A DNA stretch of 5,992 bases from an uncultured Pirellula sp. (GTDB lineage: Bacteria; Planctomycetota; Planctomycetia; Pirellulales; Pirellulaceae). A model generated the notes under the pieces. That model searched no databases. It was not told the origin of the DNA and was given only the letters and a program-made list of their open reading frames with translations. Location of the stretch: positions 1-5,992 of the forward strand of contig CAILTZ010000083.1 in assembly GCA_903837255.1 (NCBI GenBank), written 5' to 3'. Position numbers and translations under genes: made by a program. Positions within the stretch are counted from its first letter, which is position 1. Each line of letters starts with the position of its first letter. This document shows positions 1 to 5,992 of this stretch, one piece after another.

Positions 1-1
1 G

Positions 2-2308
2 TTATTGGGCTCGAGCTTCTGAAGTTGATGCCTTGGGCTCCGGGGTCTTCAACAGATCCGTCCCTAGTCGCTTGAGATAAGCGATCAGGGCGATAGCCGT
101 CGAATCCTTGACCAAATGCCCGCTGTACTCGACAGGCCCACCCAGAGAGATGATCTCGGCGGCCACCTTTTCGGCTTGCTCTTTGGCCAGCTCCTCGGAC
201 TTTTCCACCTCGTATGGATACTCTGGGTGGAGGTACTTGTTGGCTTGCACACGAGGCGCGATGTCCTTGAAATCCAGTCTTTGCTCGAGCAGGTGTCGGT
301 AGCTAGGCATGACCGAACCTTTTGTCATCGCCGAGGGGCTCTCGAAATGCTGCCAGTGCCACAGACCACTTTGCTGGGTTACACCGATGCGAGCCAAATC
401 CGGGCCAATGCGGCGAGATCCCCATTGAAAAGGATGGTCATAGACCGATTCACCCGGCCTACTATACTCGCCATACCTAATCCTTTCGGCCACCAATGGT
501 CGGATCATCTGGGAATGGCAGTTGTAGCAACCCTCGGCAACATAAATGTCCCGGCCGGCGATCTCTAGAGGCGTGTAAGGTTTCACAGTGTTGATCGTCG
601 GAATGTTGCTGCGGATCAGGAACATCGGAATCAGTTCACAAGCGCTTGCTAGGAGAACGGCCAGAGTCGTCGTCACTGTGAACTTCACAGGCAGATGCTC
701 CCAATCACGGTGCCAGTTCAACCGATTGAACCGATCGAGCTTGGTCGCAAACTCCAGCACCGGAACACCTTCGAGCGGGCTTGTGTCCTGAATCGTCTCG
801 ACATAGTTGCGACTAAGTCGTGGTGCCGAATAGACCGGCACATCGTATCTGGCAGGCCTGGACATCCAGGTCATGATCGCGTTGTAGGCAAGAAGTACGA
901 TCCCAAGCACGTACAACACGCCGGCAAAGACGCGCGCCCACCAAAACGGCATCATGGCGGTAACCGTATCGATGAAGCTATTGACTAAGTCCCCTTTCTC
1001 AGAAAGTTCGCGCCACATCAGACCTTGGGTGATCCCCGCAATATAGATCGGGATGATGTAAAGCAGGATCCCGATCGCGCCGATCCAAAAATGCCACTCG
1101 GCAAGCTTGGTGCTGTAAAGCTTGGTCTGATAAAGTCGAGGCATGAGCCAGTAGATCATGCCGAAGATCATAAAACCGTTCCAACCCAGAGCCCCGGAGT
1201 GAACGTGCGCGATCGTCCAGTCGGTGTAGTGCGACAAGGCATTGACGCTTTTGATCGATAGCATCGGGCCTTCTAGGGTCGCAAGGCCATAAAACGCGAT
1301 CCCCACGACGAAGAACTTTAAGACCGGATCGGCGGTGACTTTGTGCCAAGCACCCCGAAGGGTCAAAAGCCCATTGACCATACCACCCCAGGAGGGCATC
1401 CAGAGCATGACACCAAAAAGCATCCCCAAGGTGCTTGCCCACTCCGGTAGGGCCGTGTAGTGCAAGTGGTGAGGACCGGCCCAAATGTAGATAAAAACCA
1501 ACGACCAGAAGTGAATGATGCTCAGCTTGTAACTAAACACAGGCCCATCGGCAGCCTTGGGCAAAAAGTAATACATCAATCCCAAAAACGGCATGGTCAA
1601 AAAGAACGCCACAAGGTTATGACCATACCACCACTGCATCAGCGCGTCCTGAACACCCGCATAGATCGAGTAGCTTTTGCCCAATCCCACCGGGACGACC
1701 AAGCTGTTGAACACATGTAGCAGCGTCACGGTGACAATCGTCGCGATGTAGAACCACAGCGACACATACATGTGCCGCTCTCGACGATGGATCAGAGTCA
1801 TCATGAAGTTGGTTCCGAAGAACAACAACCAAACAATGGCGATGGCGATATCAATCGGCCACTCAAACTCCGCGTACTCTTTGCCCTGGGTAATCCCAAA
1901 TGGAAGCGTCAGGGCCGCTGCGAGAATGATCCCTTGCCAACCCCAAAAATGAAGCCGACTCAGGGCATCGGACCACATCCGAGCTTTGCACAATCGCTGG
2001 GTGCTGTAGTAGATGGCAGCGAAAATCGCGTTGCCAGCAAAAGCGAAAATCGCGGCATTGGTGTGCAAAGGCCGAAGCCTCGCAAACGACAACACAGACC
2101 CGAACTGACTTTGGAATTTCCCCGGAAGATCCGGGAGCACCAAGAGCACCCCGACGAGCACTCCCATCGAGGTTGCCAACAAACCCCAAAAGATCGTCGC
2201 GAAAACAAACCAACGAACAATATCGTCGTCGTAACTGTACTGCTCGTGACTGTTCTGCGCGTGCGAAGGGTCTGTGGTCTCCTGGCCGGAAACTGCGTTA
2301 TGACTCAT
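2..2308 (-). CDS. ccoNO: Fused cbb3-type cytochrome c oxidase subunits I and II (CcoN-CcoO fusion)
   Basis: Proton-pumping, high-affinity terminal oxidase of the inner membrane; it oxidises c-type cytochromes and reduces O2. The protein is 768 aa from the ATG at 2306-2308. Residues 1-482 are CcoN: about 12 membrane helices, low-spin heme b ligands H82 and H370, heme b3 ligand H368 (motif HVHSG), CuB ligands H230 (WYGHN) and H280/H281 (GPHHLHY), and Y274, placed like the Tyr cross-linked to a CuB His in this family. A linker of about 60 aa (483-541) leads to CcoO: one membrane helix (about 542-564), the heme c site CYNCH at 594-598 (bases 515-529), and likely axial Met667 in GSVMPSY. All key residues are present, so it should be functional. 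The frame stays open to 2488, but I chose the inner ATG because homology starts just after it (YSYDD) and a promoter lies between the two starts. No Shine-Dalgarno sequence is visible. CcoN and CcoO are usually separate (about 475 and 200-240 aa); fusions are known in some phyla. CcoP would be expected left of the window. Confidence 0.95.
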   Translation of the reverse strand: MSHNAVSGQETTDPSHAQNSHEQYSYDDDIVRWFVFATIFWGLLATSMGVLVGVLLVLPDLPGKFQSQFGSVLSFARLRPLHTNAAIFAFAGNAIFAAIYYSTQRLCKARMWSDALSRLHFWGWQGIILAAALTLPFGITQGKEYAEFEWPIDIAIAIVWLLFFGTNFMMTLIHRRERHMYVSLWFYIATIVTVTLLHVFNSLVVPVGLGKSYSIYAGVQDALMQWWYGHNLVAFFLTMPFLGLMYYFLPKAADGPVFSYKLSIIHFWSLVFIYIWAGPHHLHYTALPEWASTLGMLFGVMLWMPSWGGMVNGLLTLRGAWHKVTADPVLKFFVVGIAFYGLATLEGPMLSIKSVNALSHYTDWTIAHVHSGALGWNGFMIFGMIYWLMPRLYQTKLYSTKLAEWHFWIGAIGILLYIIPIYIAGITQGLMWRELSEKGDLVNSFIDTVTAMMPFWWARVFAGVLYVLGIVLLAYNAIMTWMSRPARYDVPVYSAPRLSRNYVETIQDTSPLEGVPVLEFATKLDRFNRLNWHRDWEHLPVKFTVTTTLAVLLASACELIPMFLIRSNIPTINTVKPYTPLEIAGRDIYVAEGCYNCHSQMIRPLVAERIRYGEYSRPGESVYDHPFQWGSRRIGPDLARIGVTQQSGLWHWQHFESPSAMTKGSVMPSYRHLLEQRLDFKDIAPRVQANKYLHPEYPYEVEKSEELAKEQAEKVAAEIISLGGPVEYSGHLVKDSTAIALIAYLKRLGTDLLKTPEPKASTSEARAQ

Positions 2309-2311
2309 AGG

Positions 2312-2353
2312 ATCGAATCGTGTTGGTGTGGGTTCGTTGGCACAAGATTCGAT
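2312..2353. repeat. 8-bp inverted repeat flanking the ccoNO start region
   Basis: ATCGAATC (2312-2319) and GATTCGAT (2346-2353) are perfect reverse complements separated by 26 bases, with centres 34 bp apart. One arm ends 3 bases from the ccoNO start codon and the other overlaps the candidate -10 element. Because the distal arm would lie upstream of the predicted transcription start, a DNA operator is more plausible than an RNA hairpin. Eight-base arms at this distance can arise by chance in a region this long. Confidence 0.35.
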
Positions 2354-2380
2354 TGTAGCTCCAGAGATGGAGCTCCACAA
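2352..2380 (-). promoter_or_regulatory. Candidate sigma-70-type promoter of ccoNO with a dyad in its spacer
   Basis: Read on the minus strand, a -10 element TACAAT (2352-2357, one mismatch to TATAAT) lies 17 bases downstream of a weak -35 element TTGTGG (2375-2380). Transcription would start near 2345 and give a leader of about 37 bases before the ccoNO ATG. The spacer is almost filled by the inverted repeat AGCTCC-6-GGAGCT (2357-2362 and 2369-2374), which could be a regulator site. This is a match by eye to a consensus, without experimental support. No FNR/ANR box (TTGAT-N4-ATCAA), common upstream of cbb3 operons in Proteobacteria, was found. Confidence 0.4.
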
Positions 2381-2440
2381 ACGGTCCATGCACAGGGCAC
2401 CCGAACTCCGGTTTTCGCATCGCGTGAAATAGCCCAAACA

Positions 2441-2473
2441 AACAAAAAACCCGCTGGCTTGGGGCCTTGCGGG
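2441..2473 (-). terminator. Rho-independent terminator on the minus strand, upstream of ccoNO
   Basis: On the minus strand the stem CCCGC (2469-2473) pairs with GCGGG (2450-2454). An inner GGC/GCC stem (2464-2466 with 2456-2458) closes a CCCAA loop. Six T residues follow directly (2444-2449 as A on the plus strand), then more T-rich sequence. The plus-strand reading has no T-run after the hairpin, so it acts in one direction only. It points toward ccoNO and lies about 60 bases upstream of the candidate promoter, so it would stop transcripts arriving from 2474 and above. No protein gene is visible there on this strand. Confidence 0.65.
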
Positions 2474-2486
2474 TCTCGGAGGTGTC

Positions 2487-2610
2487 AAGAAAAATCGGCC
2501 CTAGAAGAGACCTTCCGTGGCCGAAGGGGGACCCGGGCGCCGCCCCCCACAGAGGTATAAGGCGCTTTTCGGACCCGCCCAAGGCGATTTTTCTTTCTAA
2601 AAAGAAAGAA
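2487..2610. repeat. Structured block: 11-bp inverted repeat, GC-rich inner stem and a competing hairpin
   Basis: The arms at 2487-2497 (AAGAAAAATCG) and 2585-2595 (CGATTTTTCTT) are perfectly complementary over 11 bp. They enclose a very GC-rich element at 2517-2550, where GTGG and GGGGG can pair with CCCCCC and CCAC around a loop holding CCCGGG and GGCGCC. A smaller pairing TCGGCC/GGCCGA joins 2495-2500 and 2519-2524. The right arm also takes part in an AT-rich hairpin, TTCTTTCT (2591-2598) with AGAAAGAA (2603-2610) around an AAAA loop, so the two structures exclude each other. The block ends 13 bases from the minus-strand terminator. Its function is unknown. Confidence 0.5.
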
Positions 2611-2739
2611 TTTCAGGGCTATTGCATAAGCAGAGCCTCTTCTGATCGCTGAAAACCCTTTTATCTAATACCAAAACCCCCTTCGGACCGGAAAAATGGA
2701 ACTCGGGGTGCGACGGTTGAATCGAAGCGACTGGGCAAG

Positions 2740-2751
2740 TTTCGGCCGAAA
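2740..2751. repeat. 12-nt perfect palindrome
   Basis: TTTCGGCCGAAA is perfectly self-complementary and lies in the middle of the intergenic region. It could be a binding site for a dimeric regulator or may be fortuitous. It is about 310 bases from the protease start and about 430 from the ccoNO start, far from both. Confidence 0.4.
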
Positions 2752-2767
2752 AGTCAGCCTAAATGGC

Positions 2768-2820
2768 GGGTTTTGCTAGACCGCATTGGGGGGTCGGTTC
2801 ATAATGCGGCAGGAAAACCC
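2768..2820. repeat. Nested hairpin with two 7-bp stems
   Basis: The outer arms GGGTTTT (2768-2774) and AAAACCC (2814-2820) enclose the inner arms CCGCATT (2781-2787) and AATGCGG (2803-2809). The internal loop is small (6 and 4 bases) and the apical loop has 15 bases. Both stems are perfect and co-axial, which is much less likely by chance than either alone. Neither strand has a T-run directly after it, so it is not a standard terminator. It may be part of a structured RNA or a small palindromic repeat; no second copy is present in the window. Confidence 0.45.
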
Positions 2821-2914
2821 TTGCTGGGAAAGCGCAGAGATTGGGAAAAACCAAGCATGTGAAGATCTGGCGAGGTTTTCGGGTTGAAACGGGTTTTCTG
2901 ATTGTGGCACGTCC

Positions 2915-2959
2915 GGCGGCAAACTCGCCAAATTTGCTCTCCTATTTGGCGCTGACGCC
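2915..2959 (+). repeat. Alternating GGCG/CGCC blocks forming mutually exclusive hairpins upstream of the protease gene
   Basis: Four blocks occur in order: GGCG (2915-2918), CGCC (2926-2929), GGCG (2948-2951) and CGCC (2956-2959). Blocks 2 and 3 sit inside perfect 8-bp arms, CGCCAAAT (2926-2933) and ATTTGGCG (2944-2951), with a 10-base loop. Alternatively blocks 1 and 2 (loop of 7) and blocks 3 and 4 (loop CTGA) can pair. If the protease mRNA starts upstream of 2915, these would be alternative leader structures about 105 bases before its ATG. No convincing promoter was found to confirm that. Confidence 0.35.
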
Positions 2960-3064
2960 GCACAAAGTTGACCTAGGTTTCCACTGGGTCCAGGCAAACA
3001 GACGGACTTTTCGTAGAAACAAGACGGATTCATCGAGTTCATTTAACGATTTTGGAATAAACAA

Positions 3065-5992
3065 ATGAGTAGAAACGATCTTAGATCGACTTTGCGGGGG
3101 CTTGCATCCGGTGCAGTCCTCGGATTGAGTTTGCTTGCGGGCTTCGTAGCTCCCAAGTCAGGTTATTCCCAGGAAGCTCCTGGCGCAGAGTATCCCCCGT
3201 TCGATAAAGTGACCGAAGGGTATACGAAGGTCGAATCCAAATCGCCAGATCGCGGCTCGCTGTGCAAGCTCTGGGTGCGGGACAAAGACGGCCAAGTTCT
3301 CATGGAACTGCCCAAAGACTATCTGACGAAGAAGTACTTCATCGCCCTGACGGTCAGCAGCGGCGATAAATTCGCCGGGCTTCAAGCCGGCGATTATTAC
3401 GTCTACTGGCGCATGTACAACAAGCGCCTAGCGTTGGTCCTGCCCGAACTCAACATCCGCTCCAACGGAGAGCCAGAGTCGAAATCCTCGGTCAAGCGAC
3501 TCTTCACCGATACGGTCCTGCTGGACATTCCTATCGTGACCATGGCGCCTCAAGGCGGACCGGTGATCGATGCCGATGCGCTGTTCGTCGGTAATGCTGG
3601 CAAGTTTTTTGGCCCAAGCGTCCGCATTCAGGATCCGCAGCTAACCAAAGTGGTCAAGGCCAAGCCATTTACCAAGAATACCGAACTGGCCTTTGAAGTC
3701 GTTACCGCCGGTGGCAAGCTGCAAACGATCCACTATTCGTTTAGCGAAGTCCCCGAAGACACTGGATATCGTCCCCGAAAGGCCGACCAGCGCGTCGGGT
3801 ACTTCGTCACCAACTACACCGACCTGGGTAGCTATGAAGACGACAAGAAACGAGTCCGCTATGTCACCCGTTGGCAACTGGAAAAACGCGATCCGAACCT
3901 AAAGGTCAGCCCACCGGTAACCCCGATTCGTTTCTACATCGAACACACCACACCAGTTCGCTACCGCCGCTGGGTTAAACAAGGTGTCGAGTATTGGAAC
4001 AAAGCCTTCGAGAAGATCGGTTACTCCGATGCGATCGAGGTGCTTTACCAAGACCCACGCGCACCTGCCACCATGGATTTGGATCCCGAAGATGTTCAAT
4101 ACAACTTCATCCGTTGGCTCAACAACGACGTCGGTACCGCGATTGGCCCAAGCCGCGTTCATCCAATGACCGGCGAGATTCTCGATGCCGACGTGGTGCT
4201 GACCGACGGCTGGATCCGACACTTCAACTTCCAATACCATGACCTGATGCCCGATATCGCTATGGAAGGGATGACCACAGAGACCATCGCCTGGCTCGGT
4301 GCCCACCCGACTTGGGATCCACGGATTCGACTTGCCCCCGAGGCCAACCAAAAGCATCTGCAAGGCATTTACGCTCTGCAGTCGCAACTCCCCTATGCCG
4401 GTCATCCACTGACCAAGCTCGATTCGAAGCTCATGGGTGCCTCTCCTTTCGATGGATTGTTCGGACGGACCAGCCAAGTCAATGGTTATTGCAACGCGGC
4501 CCACGGCAAACAGATGGACATGTCGATGGCCCGATTGGCACTGGAACTCATGGACGAGAACGGACAGTTCTTGGCCGAACAAGACCCAGCGGCTGCGGGA
4601 GCCAAGCCGGAAGAAAAGAAAGCCGATAAGCCCAAGGAAGAGATGCTCGACGGCATGCCTGAGTCGTTCATCGGACCATTGTTGGCAGAACTCGTCGCGC
4701 ACGAAGTCGGCCACACGCTCGGACTGCGACATAACTTCAAAGCCTCCAGCACCCTGTCGCTCAAGGATATCAACTCCAACGGCGTCAAAGGTCAACGCAC
4801 CATCGCTTCGTCGGTCATGGACTACATCCCGATCAACATGCCTCACCAACTCGAAAGCGAGACCCGAGGCGACTACACGATGATCGGCATCGGACCTTAT
4901 GACTACTGGGCAATCGAGTACGGTTACACTCCCGAGGAGGGCAAGCTGTCTGAGATTCTCAAACGATCGAGCGAACCTGAACTCCAGTACGCCACCGATG
5001 AAGACACCAGTGGCCCAGATCCTCTGGCCCGTCGCTACGACTACTCCAAGGACCCCTTGGATTTCTGCGAAAACCAAATGCGATTGGTCAAACTCTATCG
5101 CGAACGTCTCTTGGACAAGTTCGTCAAGGATGGAGATAGTTGGAGCAAGGCTCGACGCGGCTATGAACTCACCCTCGGTGAGCAAACCAAGTCCGTCAGC
5201 ATGATGGCCAATTGGATCGGCGGAGCGACCGTCAACCGCGACAAGAAGGGGGATCCAGGCAACCGGCAATCGCTGATCCCAATCCCAGCCGAGCAGCAGC
5301 GCAAGGCACTGGATTTCGTAATCCGAAACTCCTTCCGCGATGATTCTTTCGGGCTCTCCAACGCGATCCTGACTCGACTCACGACCGACAAATGGATCGA
5401 TGAAGGCGTACGCTCCATGGGCGAATCAACCTTCCCTGTCCACGATCGGATCCTGGGAATTCAAGCTAGCACCTTGACCATGCTCATGAACCCGACCACC
5501 TTGAGGCGAGTTTACGACAACGAAGTATTGGTTCCTAAAGACCAGGACGCACTGACCTTGCCAGAAATGCTCGACAAGGTTCAAGCCGAAATCTGGTCCG
5601 AGCTGGGAGCCAATCCAGAAGGTGAAGTTTCGGCACGCAAGCCAAGGATCAGTTCCTGGCGACGCAACCTGCAACGCGAACACCTCGATCGCTTGATCGA
5701 TCTAGCAGTTCCAGCAGCGTCTAGCAACAAGGCCATCACCAGCCTGTCTCTGATGCAGATCAAGGAACTCAAGAAGAAGATCGATGCGGTCTTGGCAGGC
5801 GGGTCCGCAATGGATCCCTATTCGGCAGCACACCTAACCGAATGCCAACTGCGGATCACCAAAGCCCTCGATGCGATCTATATCTACAACCAGCCACAGG
5901 CCGGTGGTGGATCAGGCCCTATGATCTTCGGCAACTTGGTCCCAGGCGCTGCGATCGCCCCTGCTGCTATGCCAGAGGTTGCTCCGGCAGCA
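3065..5992 (+). CDS. Secreted zinc-dependent metalloprotease, DUF5117/DUF4953 met-zincin family (3' end outside window)
   Basis: Predicted exported zinc endopeptidase; its natural substrate is unknown. The first 976 codons are visible. Residues 1-36 look like a signal peptide: Arg residues at 3, 7 and 11, a hydrophobic core at about 13-29, and probable cleavage near GYSQ-EAPG. Residues of about 44-300 match the DUF5118/DUF5117 N-terminal pattern (RDKDGQVLMELP, then a beta-rich stretch, then YVTRWQLEKRDP). The catalytic DUF4953-like part follows, with HEVGHTLGLRHN at 546-557 (bases 4700-4735): zinc ligands H546, H550 and H556, catalytic E547, and a Met-turn SVMDY with M585. Other family-like stretches are IGPYDYWAIEYGY, GGATVNRDKKGDP and FPVHDRILGIQ. 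A Lys/Glu/Ala-rich insert (about 509-527) precedes the zinc site, and the visible C-terminus is Ala/Pro/Gly-rich, so little is probably missing. The ATG is the first possible start, since TAA at 3044-3046 closes the frame upstream. A weak GGAA lies 7 bases before the ATG. It could also be called a conserved hypothetical protease. Confidence 0.92.
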   Translation, partial: MSRNDLRSTLRGLASGAVLGLSLLAGFVAPKSGYSQEAPGAEYPPFDKVTEGYTKVESKSPDRGSLCKLWVRDKDGQVLMELPKDYLTKKYFIALTVSSGDKFAGLQAGDYYVYWRMYNKRLALVLPELNIRSNGEPESKSSVKRLFTDTVLLDIPIVTMAPQGGPVIDADALFVGNAGKFFGPSVRIQDPQLTKVVKAKPFTKNTELAFEVVTAGGKLQTIHYSFSEVPEDTGYRPRKADQRVGYFVTNYTDLGSYEDDKKRVRYVTRWQLEKRDPNLKVSPPVTPIRFYIEHTTPVRYRRWVKQGVEYWNKAFEKIGYSDAIEVLYQDPRAPATMDLDPEDVQYNFIRWLNNDVGTAIGPSRVHPMTGEILDADVVLTDGWIRHFNFQYHDLMPDIAMEGMTTETIAWLGAHPTWDPRIRLAPEANQKHLQGIYALQSQLPYAGHPLTKLDSKLMGASPFDGLFGRTSQVNGYCNAAHGKQMDMSMARLALELMDENGQFLAEQDPAAAGAKPEEKKADKPKEEMLDGMPESFIGPLLAELVAHEVGHTLGLRHNFKASSTLSLKDINSNGVKGQRTIASSVMDYIPINMPHQLESETRGDYTMIGIGPYDYWAIEYGYTPEEGKLSEILKRSSEPELQYATDEDTSGPDPLARRYDYSKDPLDFCENQMRLVKLYRERLLDKFVKDGDSWSKARRGYELTLGEQTKSVSMMANWIGGATVNRDKKGDPGNRQSLIPIPAEQQRKALDFVIRNSFRDDSFGLSNAILTRLTTDKWIDEGVRSMGESTFPVHDRILGIQASTLTMLMNPTTLRRVYDNEVLVPKDQDALTLPEMLDKVQAEIWSELGANPEGEVSARKPRISSWRRNLQREHLDRLIDLAVPAASSNKAITSLSLMQIKELKKKIDAVLAGGSAMDPYSAAHLTECQLRITKALDAIYIYNQPQAGGGSGPMIFGNLVPGAAIAPAAMPEVAPAA

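Larger units (their letters stand above)
2309..3064. other. Divergent intergenic region without a convincing protein gene
   Basis: These 756 bases separate the two divergent genes. They contain, from left to right, the candidate ccoNO promoter, a minus-strand terminator, the structured block near 2487-2610, a palindrome, a nested hairpin and the GGCG/CGCC hairpins. The open frames here are short, have no recognisable domain, and use alternative starts or overlap structured DNA. I found no tRNA signature and no insertion-sequence ends. For the protease gene, TTGACC at 2968-2973 resembles a -35 element, but no matching -10 follows at 16-18 bases, so its promoter remains unassigned. Confidence 0.6.

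Noticed and set aside
2309..2488. 60-residue N-terminal extension of the ccoNO frame to an upstream start
   Set aside because: The extension crosses the terminator and the candidate promoter, has no similarity to CcoN, and the family's N-terminal pattern begins just after the internal ATG at 2306-2308.
1772..2560. 262-codon plus-strand open frame antisense to ccoNO
   Set aside because: Composition is Arg/Pro/His-rich shadow translation, it has no domain, and most of it overlaps the clearly real, conserved CcoN sequence.
2537..2570. Possible plus-strand terminator GCGCC...GGCGC followed by TTTT
   Set aside because: The stem has only 5 bp with a 19-base loop and a short T-run, and no plus-strand gene ends there.
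2298..2582. 94-codon minus-strand open frame overlapping the ccoNO start region
   Set aside because: It runs through the terminator, the promoter and the GC-rich hairpin and has no recognisable domain.
2711..2735. Segment resembling a tRNA T-arm (CGGTTGAATCG)
   Set aside because: It lacks the GGTTCRANYCC core, a matching acceptor stem and an anticodon arm at the expected distance.
2905..2921. Sigma-54-like -24 element TGGCACG upstream of the protease gene
   Set aside because: The -12 element is poor (CGGCA in place of TTGCA) and the spacing is one base too long, which normally abolishes sigma-54 recognition.
2776..3042. 88-codon minus-strand open frame in the intergenic region
   Set aside because: No domain, low-complexity composition, and it overlaps two hairpin structures; nothing supports translation.
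3604..3611. Run of six T in the protease gene as a possible frameshift site
   Set aside because: The frame continues with family-like sequence on both sides, and no downstream stimulatory structure or alternative product is evident.
3899..5269. 456-codon minus-strand open frame inside the protease gene
   Set aside because: It is long, but it is the antisense image of a gene with catalytic motifs; no domain is recognisable and no promoter or ribosome binding site is visible.

Overview
The window holds two long protein-coding genes, divergently transcribed from a 756-base intergenic region, with nothing mobile and no CRISPR array, tRNA or rRNA that I could recognise. Codon use and base composition look the same throughout. 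The fused CcoN-CcoO oxidase, the family of the secreted zinc protease and a start codon without a Shine-Dalgarno sequence all suggest a Planctomycetota bacterium, perhaps of the Pirellulaceae. That assignment is inferred from family knowledge, not from a marker gene.

Layout. Positions 2-2308 (minus strand) encode a complete cbb3-type cytochrome c oxidase polypeptide in which the catalytic subunit CcoN and the mono-heme cytochrome c subunit CcoO form one open reading frame. The gene ends at the left edge, so ccoP, ccoQ or assembly genes would lie just outside. Positions 3065-5992 (plus strand) encode a secreted zinc metalloprotease of the DUF5117/DUF4953 met-zincin type. It is open at the right edge, with 976 codons visible.

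Positions 2309-3064 contain no convincing protein gene but are rich in dyad symmetry. There is a good candidate promoter for ccoNO with a dyad filling its spacer. Upstream of it is a factor-independent terminator that also points toward ccoNO. Beyond that lie an 11-bp inverted repeat competing with an adjacent 8-bp hairpin, a 12-nt palindrome, a nested 7+7 bp hairpin and, near the protease gene, a set of alternating GGCG/CGCC blocks.

The two proteins have no evident functional link: one is a high-affinity terminal oxidase of the respiratory membrane, the other an exported peptidase. I see no obviously new multi-gene system. The least explained part is the intergenic region, where a terminator facing ccoNO has no gene upstream of it. 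This suggests either an unannotated minus-strand RNA or a regulated leader of the oxidase gene.
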